In this document: one piece after another, positions 17,789-26,398 of the stretch | Layout of the letters: every line of letters begins with the position of its first letter | How positions within the stretch are numbered: position 1 is the stretch's first letter | Origin: Streptomyces canus | GTDB lineage: Bacteria > Actinomycetota > Actinomycetes > Streptomycetales > Streptomycetaceae | Reading direction: 5' to 3' | Assembly: GCF_041435015.1 (NCBI RefSeq) | Contig: NZ_CP107989.1 | Coordinates: 3,906,001-3,970,000, forward strand | Length of the DNA: 64,000 bases | Translations under genes and position numbers: made by a program | The notes under the pieces: generated by a model | Databases searched by the model: none | Told to the model about the DNA's origin: nothing | Seen by the model: the letters and a program-made list of their open reading frames with translations, nothing else

Positions 17789-18187
17789 ATGAGCACGGCG
17801 AGCACTCAGCTGCCCGAGGGGCGCTACGGCCGCTCCTCGGACCAGCGTGCCGACCACAAGCTCCGGATCGCCGGTGCCGTGCTCGGCGCCCTCCTGCTCG
17901 CGCTGATCGGCTACTTCGCCTACCACTACGTCGTGCAGAACAAGATCAGCGCCGAGGTGATCACGTTCGACTCGCAGAAGTCCGCGGTGCAGGTGCATCT
18001 GGAGGTCCGCAAGGACTCCGGCACCTCCGGCTACTGCACGATCCGCTCCCAGGCGGCGGACGGCACCGAGGTGGGCCGGGCCGACTTCCGCTTCGGCGGT
18101 GACGCGACCCGCATCGACAAGGTCGTCACGCTCCGTACGACGGCCCCGGGCACCACGGCCGAGCTGCTGGGCTGTCACGCCGACTGA
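17789..18187 (+). CDS. DUF4307 membrane protein
   Basis: 132 aa. The ATG at 17789 has GGGAG six bases upstream. A Pro/Gly/Arg N-terminus ('LPEGRYGRSSDQRADHKL') is followed by one transmembrane helix (about residues 31-53) and an extracytoplasmic beta-rich domain with Cys in 'SGYCTIRS' and near the C-terminus ('LLGCHAD'), which could pair. This matches DUF4307, a conserved actinobacterial membrane protein of unknown function, commonly encoded divergently from mca and upstream of greA. The 168-bp gap before greA shows no extra gene. Confidence 0.85.
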   Translation: MSTASTQLPEGRYGRSSDQRADHKLRIAGAVLGALLLALIGYFAYHYVVQNKISAEVITFDSQKSAVQVHLEVRKDSGTSGYCTIRSQAADGTEVGRADFRFGGDATRIDKVVTLRTTAPGTTAELLGCHAD

Positions 18188-18355
18188 CGTCACCCTCGTT
18201 ACGTGACCGCTGACCTGCGCGGACGTATTTCTGATGGCTTATGTCCTCCCCCTTCGGCCACTGAATTGTTAGGCTCGTGGTTTCGCCCTTCCGTGAAGGC
18301 ACATTCTTCTGGGTAGGGCGATGCTTTGTATTCCCAGTACCTACGAGGAGCACCT

Positions 18356-18856
18356 GTGACCCAGACCAGCGAAGACGTCACCTGGCTGACCCAGGAGGCG
18401 TACACCAAGCTCAAGGAAGAGCTGGCGTACCTGTCTGGTCCCGCGCGCGAGGAAGTCACCGCGAAGATCGCGGCCGCGCGCGAGGAGGGGGACCTGCGCG
18501 AGAACGGCGGGTACCACGCGGCCAAGGAAGAGCAGGGCAAGCAGGAGCTCCGCATCCGCCAGCTGACCCAGCTCCTGGAGAAGGCCAAGGTCGGTGAGGC
18601 TCCGGCGTCCGCGGACGGTACGGTGGCGCCCGGCATGGTCGTGACGATCGCCTTCGACGGTGACGAGGACGACACCATGACCTTCCTGCTCGCCTCGCGC
18701 GAGTACGCGAGCGCGGACGTCGAGACGTACTCGCCGCAGTCCCCGCTGGGCTCCGGCGTGATCGGCAACAAGGTCGGTGAGGAGGCGGAGTACGAACTGC
18801 CGAACGGCAAGAAGGCCTCCGTGACCATCCTCAAGGCCGAGCCCTACAACGGCTGA
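18356..18856 (+). CDS. greA: Transcription elongation factor GreA
   Basis: 166 aa from GTG with GAGGAG upstream; normal GreA length. The N-terminal coiled coil carries the acidic tip 'REEGDLRENGGYHAAKEEQ', where Asp and Glu reach the RNA polymerase active site to stimulate cleavage of backtracked transcripts. The C-terminal FKBP-like domain includes 'SPLGSGVIGNKVGEEAEY'. The usual tip is DLSENAEY, so Ser-to-Arg and Ala-Glu-to-Gly-Gly differences are present but the key acidic residues are kept. A hairpin at 18884 separates it from the convergent ABC exporter. Confidence 0.95.
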   Translation: MTQTSEDVTWLTQEAYTKLKEELAYLSGPAREEVTAKIAAAREEGDLRENGGYHAAKEEQGKQELRIRQLTQLLEKAKVGEAPASADGTVAPGMVVTIAFDGDEDDTMTFLLASREYASADVETYSPQSPLGSGVIGNKVGEEAEYELPNGKKASVTILKAEPYNG

Positions 18857-18883
18857 CCCCGGCCGCCCCTCTGTCCTTGGCGG

Positions 18884-18912
18884 GCCCCCGGCGCCCTCGC
18901 GGCGCCGGGGGC
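18884..18912. terminator. Bidirectional hairpin between greA and ABC exporter
   Basis: GCCCCCGGCGCC (18884-18895), 5-nt loop, GGCGCCGGGGGC (18901-18912): perfect 12-bp stem between convergent stops at 18856 and 18917. Usable in both directions. Confidence 0.8.
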
Positions 18913-18916
18913 TCTG

Positions 18917-19762
18917 TCATGCGGTGGCCGAGCGGTACTTGCGCACCGCCAACGTCCTGAATATGACGATGATCAGGATCGAGTAGATCAGCGAGGCCCA
19001 GACGGGGTGCTGCATGGGCCAGGCGTCGGAGGGGGACACACCGGGGTTGCCGAACAGCTTGCGGCAGGCCTGGACCGTGGCGCTGAACGGGTTCCAGTCG
19101 GCGACGTGCCGCAGCCACGGGGTCATGCGGCTGGAGTCCACGAACGCGTTCGAGATGAACGTCACCGGGAAGAGCCAGATCAGGCCGCCCGAGGTGGCTG
19201 CTTCAGGCGTGCGCACGGACAGGCCGATCAGGGCGCCGACCCAGGTGAACGCGTACCCGAGCAGGAGCAGCAGACCGAAGGCGCCGAGGACCTCGCCGAT
19301 GTTGGTGTGGGTGCGCCAGCCGACCAGCAGGGCGACCATGGCCAGCACGAACAGGGTCAGCGCCGTCTGCACCAGGTCGGCGAGCGTCCGTCCGGTGAGC
19401 ACCGCGCCGCGGGCCATGGGCAAGGAGCGGAAGCGGTCGATGAGCCCCTTGTGCATGTCGTCGGCGATCCCCGCGCCGGCGCCCGCCGTGGCGAAGGTGA
19501 CGGTCTGCGCGAAGATCCCGGCCATCAGGAACTCGCGGTAGACGGTGGGGTCCGTGGTGCCGCCGATGTTCATGGATCCGCCGAAGACGTAGCTGAACAG
19601 CACCACGAACATGATCGGCTGGATGAGGCCGAAGATGACCATCTCGGGGATCCTGGACATCCGGATCAGGTTGCGCTTGGCGATGACCAGCGAGTCCCGG
19701 ACGGACTGGCTGAGGGGGTTGCCGGGAGCGGCGACCCGCGCGGTGTCGGTGACGGCGCTCAC
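18917..19762 (-). CDS. ABC-2 type exporter permease (DrrB-like)
   Basis: 281 aa with six hydrophobic helices and the ABC-2 membrane fold: 'MSRIPEMVIFGLIQPIMFVVLFSYVFGGS' near the N-terminus and the 'TPEAATSGGLIWLFPVTFISNAFV' family stretch, then 'LRHVADWNPFSATVQACRKL'. The DrrB/daunorubicin-type exporter family moves lipophilic compounds or lipids outwards. The GTG start overlaps the ATPase stop by 4 bp (GTGA), so the two subunits are coupled and would assemble as a 2+2 complex. Confidence 0.93.
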   Translation of the reverse strand: MSAVTDTARVAAPGNPLSQSVRDSLVIAKRNLIRMSRIPEMVIFGLIQPIMFVVLFSYVFGGSMNIGGTTDPTVYREFLMAGIFAQTVTFATAGAGAGIADDMHKGLIDRFRSLPMARGAVLTGRTLADLVQTALTLFVLAMVALLVGWRTHTNIGEVLGAFGLLLLLGYAFTWVGALIGLSVRTPEAATSGGLIWLFPVTFISNAFVDSSRMTPWLRHVADWNPFSATVQACRKLFGNPGVSPSDAWPMQHPVWASLIYSILIIVIFRTLAVRKYRSATA

Positions 19763-20739
19763 TTGGCGTCCTCCTTCTTGTCGTTGCCCTCGTCCTTCGC
19801 CTCGGCCGCACGTCCCGTCAGTGACAGGAAGACGTCGTCGAGGGTGGGGCGGCGCAGGCCGATGTCGTCTATCTCGATGCCGCGGGTGTCGAGTTCGCGG
19901 ATGACCTCGGCGAGCAGCTTGGCGCCGCCGTTGACGGGCACGGTGAGCTTGCGCATGTGGTCCTCGACCGTGGTGTCGCCCTTGCCGAAGCCGCGCAGGA
20001 CCTCCGAGGCGGCCTGGATGTGCTCGCGCTCGTGCACGACGACCTCGACGCGCTCGCCGCCGGTGCGGGCCTTGAGCTGGTCGGAGGTGCCCGTGGCGAT
20101 GACATGGCCGTGGTCGACGACGGCGATCTCGTGGGCGAGGTGGTCGGCCTCCTCGAGGTACTGGGTGGTCAGCAGCAGGGTGGTGCCCGCGGAGACCAGC
20201 TGTTTGATGACCTCCCACAGCAGTTGGCGGTTGCGTGGGTCGAGGCCGGTCGTCGGTTCGTCCATGAACATCACGGGCGGTGAGACCACCAGGGCGGCCG
20301 CGAGGTCGAGGCGGCGGCGCATGCCGCCGGAGTAGGTCTTGGTGGGGCGGTCGGCGGCGTCGGCGAGGTCGAACTGCTCCAGCAGTTCGGTCGCGCGGAC
20401 CTTCGCCTGCTTCGCCTTCATCTGGTAGAGCTGGCCGACCATCTGCAGGTTCTCGCGGCCGGTGAGGTATTCGTCGACAGCCGCGAACTGGCCGGAGAGG
20501 CCGATGGAGCGGCGCACGGCGTCGGGGTGCTTGAGGACGTCGACGCCCGCGACGACCGCCGAGCCGCTGTCCGGCTTCAGGAGGGTCGTCAGGCAGCGGA
20601 CGGCCGTCGTCTTGCCCGCGCCGTTCGGTCCGAGGAGGCCCAGGACGGTGCCCTCCGGGACATCGAGGTCGACGCCGTCCAGAGCCCTTACGTCACCGAA
20701 GGTCTTGACCAGACCTTCGGCATAGATGGCGCCTGGCAT
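19759..20739 (-). CDS. ABC exporter ATP-binding protein (DrrA-like)
   Basis: 326 aa. It contains Walker A GPNGAGKTT, Q-loop, signature 'YSGGMRRRLDLAAALV', Walker B 'VMFMDEPTTGLDPRNR' and the switch His in 'LLTTQYLEEAD'. The long C-terminal extension with 'GLRRPTLDDVFLSLTGR' is diagnostic of the DrrA drug-exporter ATPase family. The ATG at 20739 has GGAG six bases upstream; a GTG 12 bp earlier is less well placed. The promoter region carries a clean palindrome at 20806. The substrate is unknown, since DrrAB-like pumps are often resistance or lipid exporters. Confidence 0.94.
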   Translation of the reverse strand: MPGAIYAEGLVKTFGDVRALDGVDLDVPEGTVLGLLGPNGAGKTTAVRCLTTLLKPDSGSAVVAGVDVLKHPDAVRRSIGLSGQFAAVDEYLTGRENLQMVGQLYQMKAKQAKVRATELLEQFDLADAADRPTKTYSGGMRRRLDLAAALVVSPPVMFMDEPTTGLDPRNRQLLWEVIKQLVSAGTTLLLTTQYLEEADHLAHEIAVVDHGHVIATGTSDQLKARTGGERVEVVVHEREHIQAASEVLRGFGKGDTTVEDHMRKLTVPVNGGAKLLAEVIRELDTRGIEIDDIGLRRPTLDDVFLSLTGRAAEAKDEGNDKKEDAK

Positions 20740-20805
20740 ATGAGTCTCCACGTCGTCGGGAATTCTTGGGAAAGCCTAGATTGGTAAGGCACGACACACA
20801 CCATA

Positions 20806-20821
20806 ACGCGATGTATCGCGT
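20806..20821. promoter_or_regulatory. Palindromic operator upstream of DrrAB-type exporter
   Basis: ACGCGATGTATCGCGT: 7-bp perfect arms around GT, 66 bp upstream of the exporter ATPase start and in the gap next to ilvA. The AT-containing core and symmetry resemble operators of TetR or PadR repressors that control drug exporters. No such regulator gene is adjacent. Confidence 0.6.
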
Positions 20822-20877
20822 CTCTCAATGGACTTACTCGAATGAGTGACTCCTGCGTCCTGAAGGGGGTCCTGACC

Positions 20878-22107
20878 TCAGTCGATGACCCTGTAGCCCG
20901 CCTCGCGGAGGGCCCGGCCGACCTCGGCGCAGTGCTCCGGCCCCTTCGTCTCCAGGTGCAGTTCGACCTCCGCCTCCGCGAGCCCGAGCCGTGGATCGGT
21001 CCGGACGTGGCTCACGTCGAGGACATTAGCGTCGACCACTGACAACACCCCGAGAAGCGTCGCGAGGGCACCGGGCCGGTCCGTGAGCCGGAGCCGGACG
21101 GCCAGGTAGCGGCCCTGCGCGGCCATGCCGTGCCGCAGCACCCGCTGCAGCAGCACCGGGTCGACGTTGCCGCCGGACAGCACGGCGACGACCGGCCCCT
21201 CGAAGGCCCCCGGGTCACTCAGCAGTGCCGCGACCGGGCTCGCCCCGGCCGGCTCGACGACCAGCTTGGCCCGCTCCAGGCACAGCAGCAGCGCGGCGGA
21301 CAGCTCGTCCTCCGTCACCGTGCGGACCTCGTCCACGAGTTCGTCCACGATCCCGAACGGCACGTCCCCCGGCCGCCCGACCTTCATGCCGTCGGCCATC
21401 GTCGCCGGGTTCTCGATCGACACCGGGTGCCCGGCCGCCAGCGAGGGCGGATACGCGGCCGCGCCCGCCGCCTGCACACCCACGATCCGCACGTCCGGCC
21501 GCAGGGCCTTCACGGCGATCGCGACCCCGGCCGCGAGTCCGCCGCCGCCGATCCCGAGGACGACCGTGCGCACCTCGGGGCACTGCTCCAGAATCTCGAG
21601 ACCGACCGTGCCCTGGCCGGCGATGACGTCGGGGTGGTCGAAGGGATGGATGAACACCGCGCCCGTCTCGGCCGCGTACTCCTGTGCGGCGGCCAGCGTC
21701 TCGTCGACCACCTGGCCGTGCAGGCGCACCTCGGCGCCGTAGTGCCTGGTGGCGCTGATCTTCGGCAGCGGGGCACCCTTCGGCATGAACACCGTGGAGC
21801 GCACGCCGAGCAGCGTGGACGCCAGCGCGACGCCCTGCGCGTGGTTTCCGGCGCTCGCGGCCACGACACCCGCGGCCCGCTCCTCGGGCAGCAGTCCGGC
21901 GATCCGGACGTAGGCGCCGCGGAGTTTGAACGACCCCGTCCGCTGGAGGTTCTCGCACTTGAAGTGCACCGGCGCGCCCACCAGCTGGGTCAGGTGGCGG
22001 CTGCCCTCCATCGCGGTCGTCCGCGCCACGCCCGACAGCATCTTCTGCGCGCCGCGCACGTCGTCGAGCGTCACCGGCGGCACGGGGTGGGCCTTGCGGT
22101 AGTTCAT
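20878..22107 (-). CDS. ilvA: Threonine ammonia-lyase with ACT domain
   Basis: 409 aa PLP-dependent fold II enzyme that converts threonine to 2-oxobutyrate and ammonia. The PLP lysine lies in 'GSFKLRGA', the phosphate-binding glycine loop is 'GIGGGGLAAG', and the cofactor-ring Ser region is 'VAVLSGGN'. The last 80 residues form a single ACT domain ('LRLTDRPGALATLLGVLSVVDANVLDVSHVR'). This architecture fits the catabolic or short-ACT form (TdcB-like with ACT) rather than the E. coli biosynthetic enzyme with two ACT-like domains, so the symbol is a convention. Allosteric control by amino acids is likely. Confidence 0.9.
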   Translation of the reverse strand: MNYRKAHPVPPVTLDDVRGAQKMLSGVARTTAMEGSRHLTQLVGAPVHFKCENLQRTGSFKLRGAYVRIAGLLPEERAAGVVAASAGNHAQGVALASTLLGVRSTVFMPKGAPLPKISATRHYGAEVRLHGQVVDETLAAAQEYAAETGAVFIHPFDHPDVIAGQGTVGLEILEQCPEVRTVVLGIGGGGLAAGVAIAVKALRPDVRIVGVQAAGAAAYPPSLAAGHPVSIENPATMADGMKVGRPGDVPFGIVDELVDEVRTVTEDELSAALLLCLERAKLVVEPAGASPVAALLSDPGAFEGPVVAVLSGGNVDPVLLQRVLRHGMAAQGRYLAVRLRLTDRPGALATLLGVLSVVDANVLDVSHVRTDPRLGLAEAEVELHLETKGPEHCAEVGRALREAGYRVID

Positions 22108-22251
22108 GACTCAAGTCTCGCAGTTCACACGCGCGCGCTCGCGCTGTGACCAACGTCCGAGACGGGTTTACTCAGCGCTGGTACGGCCTGCCTCCGGGCC
22201 GCGTAACCTGTCCCCCAACCCAGCAGCCCTTCATGAAGTGAGCCCCCGGCC

Positions 22252-22773
22252 ATGCCCACAACACCTGAAATGTCGATGGACATGACGACCGTCGGTGACA
22301 CCGGTCTCCTCGACACCCTGCAGCACGAGGTGGCGGTCTTCGCCCGTCGTGCCGAACAGACCCGGCTCGGCGGGGTGGGGCAGGTGCGCAACTCCATGGA
22401 CCGCGCCGCGTACCTGCTGCTCAACCGGCTCGACAAGGAAGGCCCGATGGGCGTCAAGGCGCTCGCGGCGAGCATGGGGATCGACTCCTCCACGGTCACC
22501 CGGCAGGTGGCGCCGCTCGTCGACACCGGGCTGGTCAAGCGCACCTCGCACCCCGAGGACGGACGCGCGGTGGTGCTCCAGCTGTCCCCGCGCGGGCAGT
22601 CCCGGCTGGAGGAAGTGCGCTCCTCACGGCGTCAGTTGATGGCCGAGCTGACACACGACTGGGCACCGGAGGAGCGCGAGGCGTTCTGCACGCTCCTCAC
22701 GCGCTTCAACACCGCCCTCTCCTCCCGGATGGCGGTCCAGGGGGTCCCGGGACCGGAGGCACAGTCCTCTTAG
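22252..22773 (+). CDS. MarR-family transcriptional regulator
   Basis: 173 aa winged helix-turn-helix protein. The recognition region is 'GVKALAASMGIDSSTVTRQVAPLVDTGLVKRTSHPEDGRAVVLQLSPRG', with the conserved wing 'DGRAVVLQL'. N- and C-terminal helices would form the dimer interface. It stands alone between ilvA and a sigma-like gene, so its targets are not evident. The start ATG has only a weak ribosome site, and ATGs at 22270 and 22276 are alternatives. Confidence 0.9.
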   Translation: MPTTPEMSMDMTTVGDTGLLDTLQHEVAVFARRAEQTRLGGVGQVRNSMDRAAYLLLNRLDKEGPMGVKALAASMGIDSSTVTRQVAPLVDTGLVKRTSHPEDGRAVVLQLSPRGQSRLEEVRSSRRQLMAELTHDWAPEEREAFCTLLTRFNTALSSRMAVQGVPGPEAQSS

Positions 22774-22923
22774 GCGTCCTCTCAGGCACGCGCACACGCG
22801 TGTACCGCCCCGCCTCTTGACCGGACGGCCGTGCCGGGCCTCATATGAGACCGGGTCCTCTGAGACCGGGTCCTCGTGGTCGTACGAAGCCGTCGTACGG
22901 TCATCCGCAGGCGGGGAGGTGCG

Positions 22924-23427
22924 GTGCGGCAACGGCAGATGGTCCAGGGCACGCGTCGGGCCCGGGAGTTCGAGGCGTTCGTCGCGGGCGCGGCCGGGCG
23001 GCTCCTGCACGCCGCGACGCTCCTGACGGCGGAGGCACCGGACGACAACCCGCGCGCGCGACGCCTGCTGACGCTCGCGCTCGCGCACACGTACGCGTGC
23101 TGGGACCGGCTGCGCGGTGAGGATCCCTACGACCGCGCCCGCCAGCACCTCGCCCTGCGCTTCGCACACGGAGCATGGCGCCGCCACGGCGTCCTGCTCG
23201 GCGGCCGCACGCACCCCGACAGCCCGCTGTCCCGGCTCGCCCCCCAGGAGCGGCTGATCCTGGTACTGCGCCTCTACGAGGGCGTGGCCGAGGAACAGGC
23301 GGCGGCGCTGCTCGGCCTGCCGGCGGAACGCGTCCGCACGATCTGCGACCGGGCGACGGCCACGCTGCTGCACCCACCGCGCGGGCCCGCACCGGCGGTG
23401 GTGACGGCGAAGGTGGCGGCGTCATGA
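22924..23427 (+). CDS. Sigma-70 region-4-like DNA-binding protein
   Basis: 167 aa. The GTG at 22924 has GGGGAGG just upstream. The C-terminal part ('LAPQERLILVLRLYEGVAEEQAAALLGLPAERVRTICDRATATLL', about residues 115-160) is a sigma-70 region 4 helix-turn-helix. The N-terminal half ('REFEAFVAGAAGRLLHAATLLT') has the look of an ECF region 2 start, but the DNA-melting and -10 recognition residues are not convincing. It may be a degenerate ECF sigma or an accessory DNA-binding protein. The next gene encodes a small membrane protein 61 bp downstream, in the place where an anti-sigma factor would be. Confidence 0.75.
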   Translation: MRQRQMVQGTRRAREFEAFVAGAAGRLLHAATLLTAEAPDDNPRARRLLTLALAHTYACWDRLRGEDPYDRARQHLALRFAHGAWRRHGVLLGGRTHPDSPLSRLAPQERLILVLRLYEGVAEEQAAALLGLPAERVRTICDRATATLLHPPRGPAPAVVTAKVAAS

Positions 23428-23488
23428 GGAGGCGGGGCGGGAGTGCCCGCCGTGTCGTGAGACACCCGCGTCGTCCCGGGAGGTGCGC

Positions 23489-23737
23489 GTGAACCGGACC
23501 CAGCGTGAGGTCGCCGTGCGGCAGATCATGGAACGGGGAGCTCCGCAGGTGCCCGCGGATCTGTACGGGGACGTCGTACGGCGGGGATCGCGCATGCTCC
23601 GGCGCAGGACCGCGGCGCGCCGGATCATGTGGCTGCTGTTGTTCGCCGCGAGTGTGGCGTTCGTGGTGTGGGCGCTGACCGCGCGCCCGTGGGTGGAGCC
23701 GCCGTCCACGACGACTCCACCGATGAGGGGCTGGTGA
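23489..23737 (+). CDS. Small membrane protein paired with sigma-like gene
   Basis: 82 aa from GTG at 23489 with GGGAGG five bases upstream. Basic cytoplasmic N-terminus ('RRGSRMLRRRTAARRIM'), one transmembrane helix (about residues 46-66), then a short Pro/Thr-rich external tail. It lacks the zinc-binding HxxxCxxC motif of ZAS anti-sigma factors. Its place after the sigma-like gene suggests a partner, which is an inference. Its stop is 12 bp from the convergent metB stop. Confidence 0.72.
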   Translation: MNRTQREVAVRQIMERGAPQVPADLYGDVVRRGSRMLRRRTAARRIMWLLLFAASVAFVVWALTARPWVEPPSTTTPPMRGW

Positions 23738-23749
23738 GCCCGGCCCGGC

Positions 23750-24907
23750 CTACTTGGCGAGCGCCTGCTGGAGATCCTCCAGCAGGTCGTCGACGTTCTC
23801 GATGCCCACGGACAGGCGCACGAGGTCGGCGGGGACCTCGAGCGCCGAGCCCGCCACGGACGCGTGCGTCATGCGGCCGGGGTGCTCGATCAGCGACTCG
23901 ACGCCGCCCAGGGACTCCCCCAGCGTGAAGATCCTGGCGCGGTTGCAGACCTCGACGGCCGCCTCCTCGCCGCCCTCCACCCGGAAGGAGACCATGCCGC
24001 CGAAGGACCGCATCTGCTTGGCCGCGACCTCGTGCCCGGGGTGCTCCTCCAGTCCCGGGTAGAGCACCTGCGTCACGCGCGCGTGCCGGGTCAGCATGTC
24101 GGCGACCTTCGTGGCGTTCTCGCTGTGCCGGTCCATGCGCACCGACAGCGTCTTGGCGCCGCGCAGCACCAGCCAGGAGTCGAAGGGCCCGGCGACCGCG
24201 CCCATCGCGTTCTGGTGGTAGGCCAGTTCCTCGCCGAGTGCCTCGTCGGCGGTGACCAGGGCGCCGCCCACGACGTCGGAGTGACCGCCCATGTACTTGG
24301 TCAAGGAGTGCACGACGACATCGGCGCCGAGCGCCAGCGGCTGCTGGAGGTAGGGCGTCGCGAAGGTGTTGTCGACGACGAGCCTCGCGCCCGCGTCCCG
24401 GGAGACCTGGGCGACGGCGGCGATGTCGGTGATGCCGAGCAGCGGGTTGGAGGGGGTCTCCACCCACACGGCCTTGGTCTTCGGGGTGATCGCGGCCCGT
24501 ACGGCGGCCGGGTCGCCGGTGTCGGCTACCGACCACTCGACGCCCCACCGGGCGACGACCTTCGCGAAGAGGCGGAACGTGCCGCCGTACGCGTCGTTGG
24601 GGATGACCACGTGGTCGCCGGGGCTGAGCAGCGTACGCAGCAGGCAGTCCTCGGCCGCCAGTCCGGACGCGAACGCGAGGCCCCGGCGGCCGCCTTCGAG
24701 GGCGGCGAGGTTCTCCTCCAGGGCGGTGCGGGTCGGGTTGGCGCTGCGGCTGTACTCGTAACCGCCGCGCAGACCGCCCACGCCGTCCTGCTTGTAGGTC
24801 GAGACCTGGTAGATCGGCGGGACCACCGCACCGGTGACGGGGTCCGCGGTGTTGCCCGCGTGGATCGCGAGGGTCTCGAAGTGCTGACTGATGTGCCTGT
24901 CGCTCAT
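23750..24907 (-). CDS. metB: Cystathionine gamma-synthase/lyase-family enzyme
   Basis: 385 aa Cys/Met-metabolism PLP enzyme. It has 'YEYSRSANPTRTALEENLAALEGG', the PLP-ring-stacking region 'DAYGGTFRLF', the aspartate in 'LVVDNTFATPYLQQP', the Schiff-base lysine in 'VVHSLTKYMGGHSDV', and 'TLGESLGGVESLIEHP' near the end. It makes cystathionine from O-acyl-homoserine and cysteine, or cleaves cystathionine; sequence alone does not separate synthase from lyase, and orthologues are usually called cystathionine gamma-synthase. The ATG at 24907 has CGGAG upstream. Its upstream region holds a triple 32-bp repeat. Confidence 0.9.
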   Translation of the reverse strand: MSDRHISQHFETLAIHAGNTADPVTGAVVPPIYQVSTYKQDGVGGLRGGYEYSRSANPTRTALEENLAALEGGRRGLAFASGLAAEDCLLRTLLSPGDHVVIPNDAYGGTFRLFAKVVARWGVEWSVADTGDPAAVRAAITPKTKAVWVETPSNPLLGITDIAAVAQVSRDAGARLVVDNTFATPYLQQPLALGADVVVHSLTKYMGGHSDVVGGALVTADEALGEELAYHQNAMGAVAGPFDSWLVLRGAKTLSVRMDRHSENATKVADMLTRHARVTQVLYPGLEEHPGHEVAAKQMRSFGGMVSFRVEGGEEAAVEVCNRARIFTLGESLGGVESLIEHPGRMTHASVAGSALEVPADLVRLSVGIENVDDLLEDLQQALAK

Positions 24908-24974
24908 GGGCTCCGAGGGTAGTCCGCCCGGGAGGCCGATGACGGACGACGAGCTCCGCACGGCCGCACGGCAG

Positions 24975-25070
24975 GGTTTTCCCCAGGCGTTCGGGCCGGT
25001 CGGGAGAGTTTTCCCCAGGACATTCGGGCCGGTTCGGAAGTTTTCCACAGGGCGCCGACCGGGTTGGTCA
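24975..25070. repeat. Triple 32-bp direct repeat with DnaA-box-like motifs
   Basis: Three copies, with TTTTCC cores beginning at 24977, 25009 and 25041, exactly 32 bp apart. Copies one and two read TTTTCCCCAGG then TTCGGGCCGGT; the third reads TTTTCCACAGG. The third fits the general DnaA-box pattern TTWTNCACA and the others differ at one position. The array lies in the divergent gap between metB and the gene at 25101. Confidence 0.75.
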
Positions 25071-25100
25071 AGTGTCGGCGGCGTCTGGAACTCTTGAGGC

Positions 25101-26219
25101 ATGGAGATTCTCTGGGTCCTGATGGCGGCGGTCATGCTGGGCTTCGTGCTGCTTCCGTTCCTGCGGCGCAGGCGAGGCGGGATCGAACAGGTCCCGGCGG
25201 GCCACCCGGACGCCGCGGACCCGGAGGACTACGGCTTCGTACGGCAGGAGGAGCTGGACATCCGCATGCCCGGCCCCGACCAGGATCTGCTGGACGTCCT
25301 GGACCTGGTGCAGCGCACACAGGACTACAAGGCGGCCTCCCAACTCCTGGCCGGCACCGAGCGGGAGGGCGAGCTGCGCTGGCAGCGCGTGCAGGCCTTC
25401 GCCGGAGCCGCCTCGCTGGAGCTGCAGCAGCGTCCGGGCGGGGTCAGCGAGGCACCCGGCGGGCAGTGGCTGCGGGTGTGGCGGGCCGAGCAGCCCAAGG
25501 ACGCCGGTGGCGCGGCCGTGCACGCGGAGTTCCTGGTCCATCAGGCGTGGCGGACCTCGACGCCGGGCACGGACGAGTTCCGGATCATCATGGAGGAGGC
25601 GAAGGTGGCCTGCGGCGAGGCGGCGCTGCTGGCCCCCGGCGATCCGGTCCCGTACATCGTCGAGCTCTCCGTGGCGCGCGGACTGGCCTATGCGCAGGCG
25701 GAGTTCGAGCAGCTGTGGCTGAAGATCCTGGACCGCGCCCCGGCCCACATGGGGGCGCACCTGGCCGCGCTGCACTACTGGTGCGAGAAGTGGCACGGCT
25801 CGCGGGAGCTGGCGTACAGCTTCGCGGAGGCGGCCGCCGCCCGGGCCCCGCGCGGCTCCCTCCTCGCCGCGATGCCACTGTTCGCGGTCTTCGAGCACCT
25901 GCCCGAGGTGAACCTGGTCAGCGGCTTCTACCGGAGCGAGGTCGTGACCAAGGCGATCCACGGCGCGCTGCACGCGGTCCACTCGGCCCGTGCCGACGAT
26001 CCGATGCTGGCCCACGTCCGCCATCTGCTGGTCTTCTTCCTCGTGCGCGGCGAGCGCTGGGCGGAGGCGATGAGCCAGCTCGTCCACATCGACGGCCACG
26101 TGGGTGCCCTGCCCTGGACGCTGTCCGCCGATCCGGCCGCGGAGTTCGCGATATACCGGGCCCTGGCGGTGGCGGGATACGAGGCGAACGGCGGGAGTCC
26201 GGCGACGCTGGCGCAGTGA
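25101..26219 (+). CDS. Conserved hypothetical protein, N-terminal membrane anchor
   Basis: 372 aa. One N-terminal hydrophobic helix (about residues 3-20) with following Arg-rich stop-transfer, so the bulk is cytoplasmic. The rest is helical and alpha-solenoid-like ('[23 protein letters not shown]', '[31 protein letters not shown]', '[20 protein letters not shown]'), reminiscent of TPR-type proteins. An AACTCT hexamer (25089-25094) ends 6 bp before the ATG, so the transcript may be leaderless. I recognise it as a conserved Streptomyces protein but not its function. Confidence 0.8.
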   Translation: MEILWVLMAAVMLGFVLLPFLRRRRGGIEQVPAGHPDAADPEDYGFVRQEELDIRMPGPDQDLLDVLDLVQRTQDYKAASQLLAGTEREGELRWQRVQAFAGAASLELQQRPGGVSEAPGGQWLRVWRAEQPKDAGGAAVHAEFLVHQAWRTSTPGTDEFRIIMEEAKVACGEAALLAPGDPVPYIVELSVARGLAYAQAEFEQLWLKILDRAPAHMGAHLAALHYWCEKWHGSRELAYSFAEAAAARAPRGSLLAAMPLFAVFEHLPEVNLVSGFYRSEVVTKAIHGALHAVHSARADDPMLAHVRHLLVFFLVRGERWAEAMSQLVHIDGHVGALPWTLSADPAAEFAIYRALAVAGYEANGGSPATLAQ

Positions 26220-26398
26220 CCGCGCCACCGTGGCGGTACCAAGGTGGTCCGGCGGGCCGGCGCCTACGGACTGACGGCGGGCTCAGGCGCCGGGCACATG
26301 TCGACGCCGGGCTTGTCGGAATGCGGCCCCGCACGGAAACGTTCTCGGTGCCGACCCGCCCCCCATGTGCGAGGCGCACGAACGAAGGAGCCCACGTC

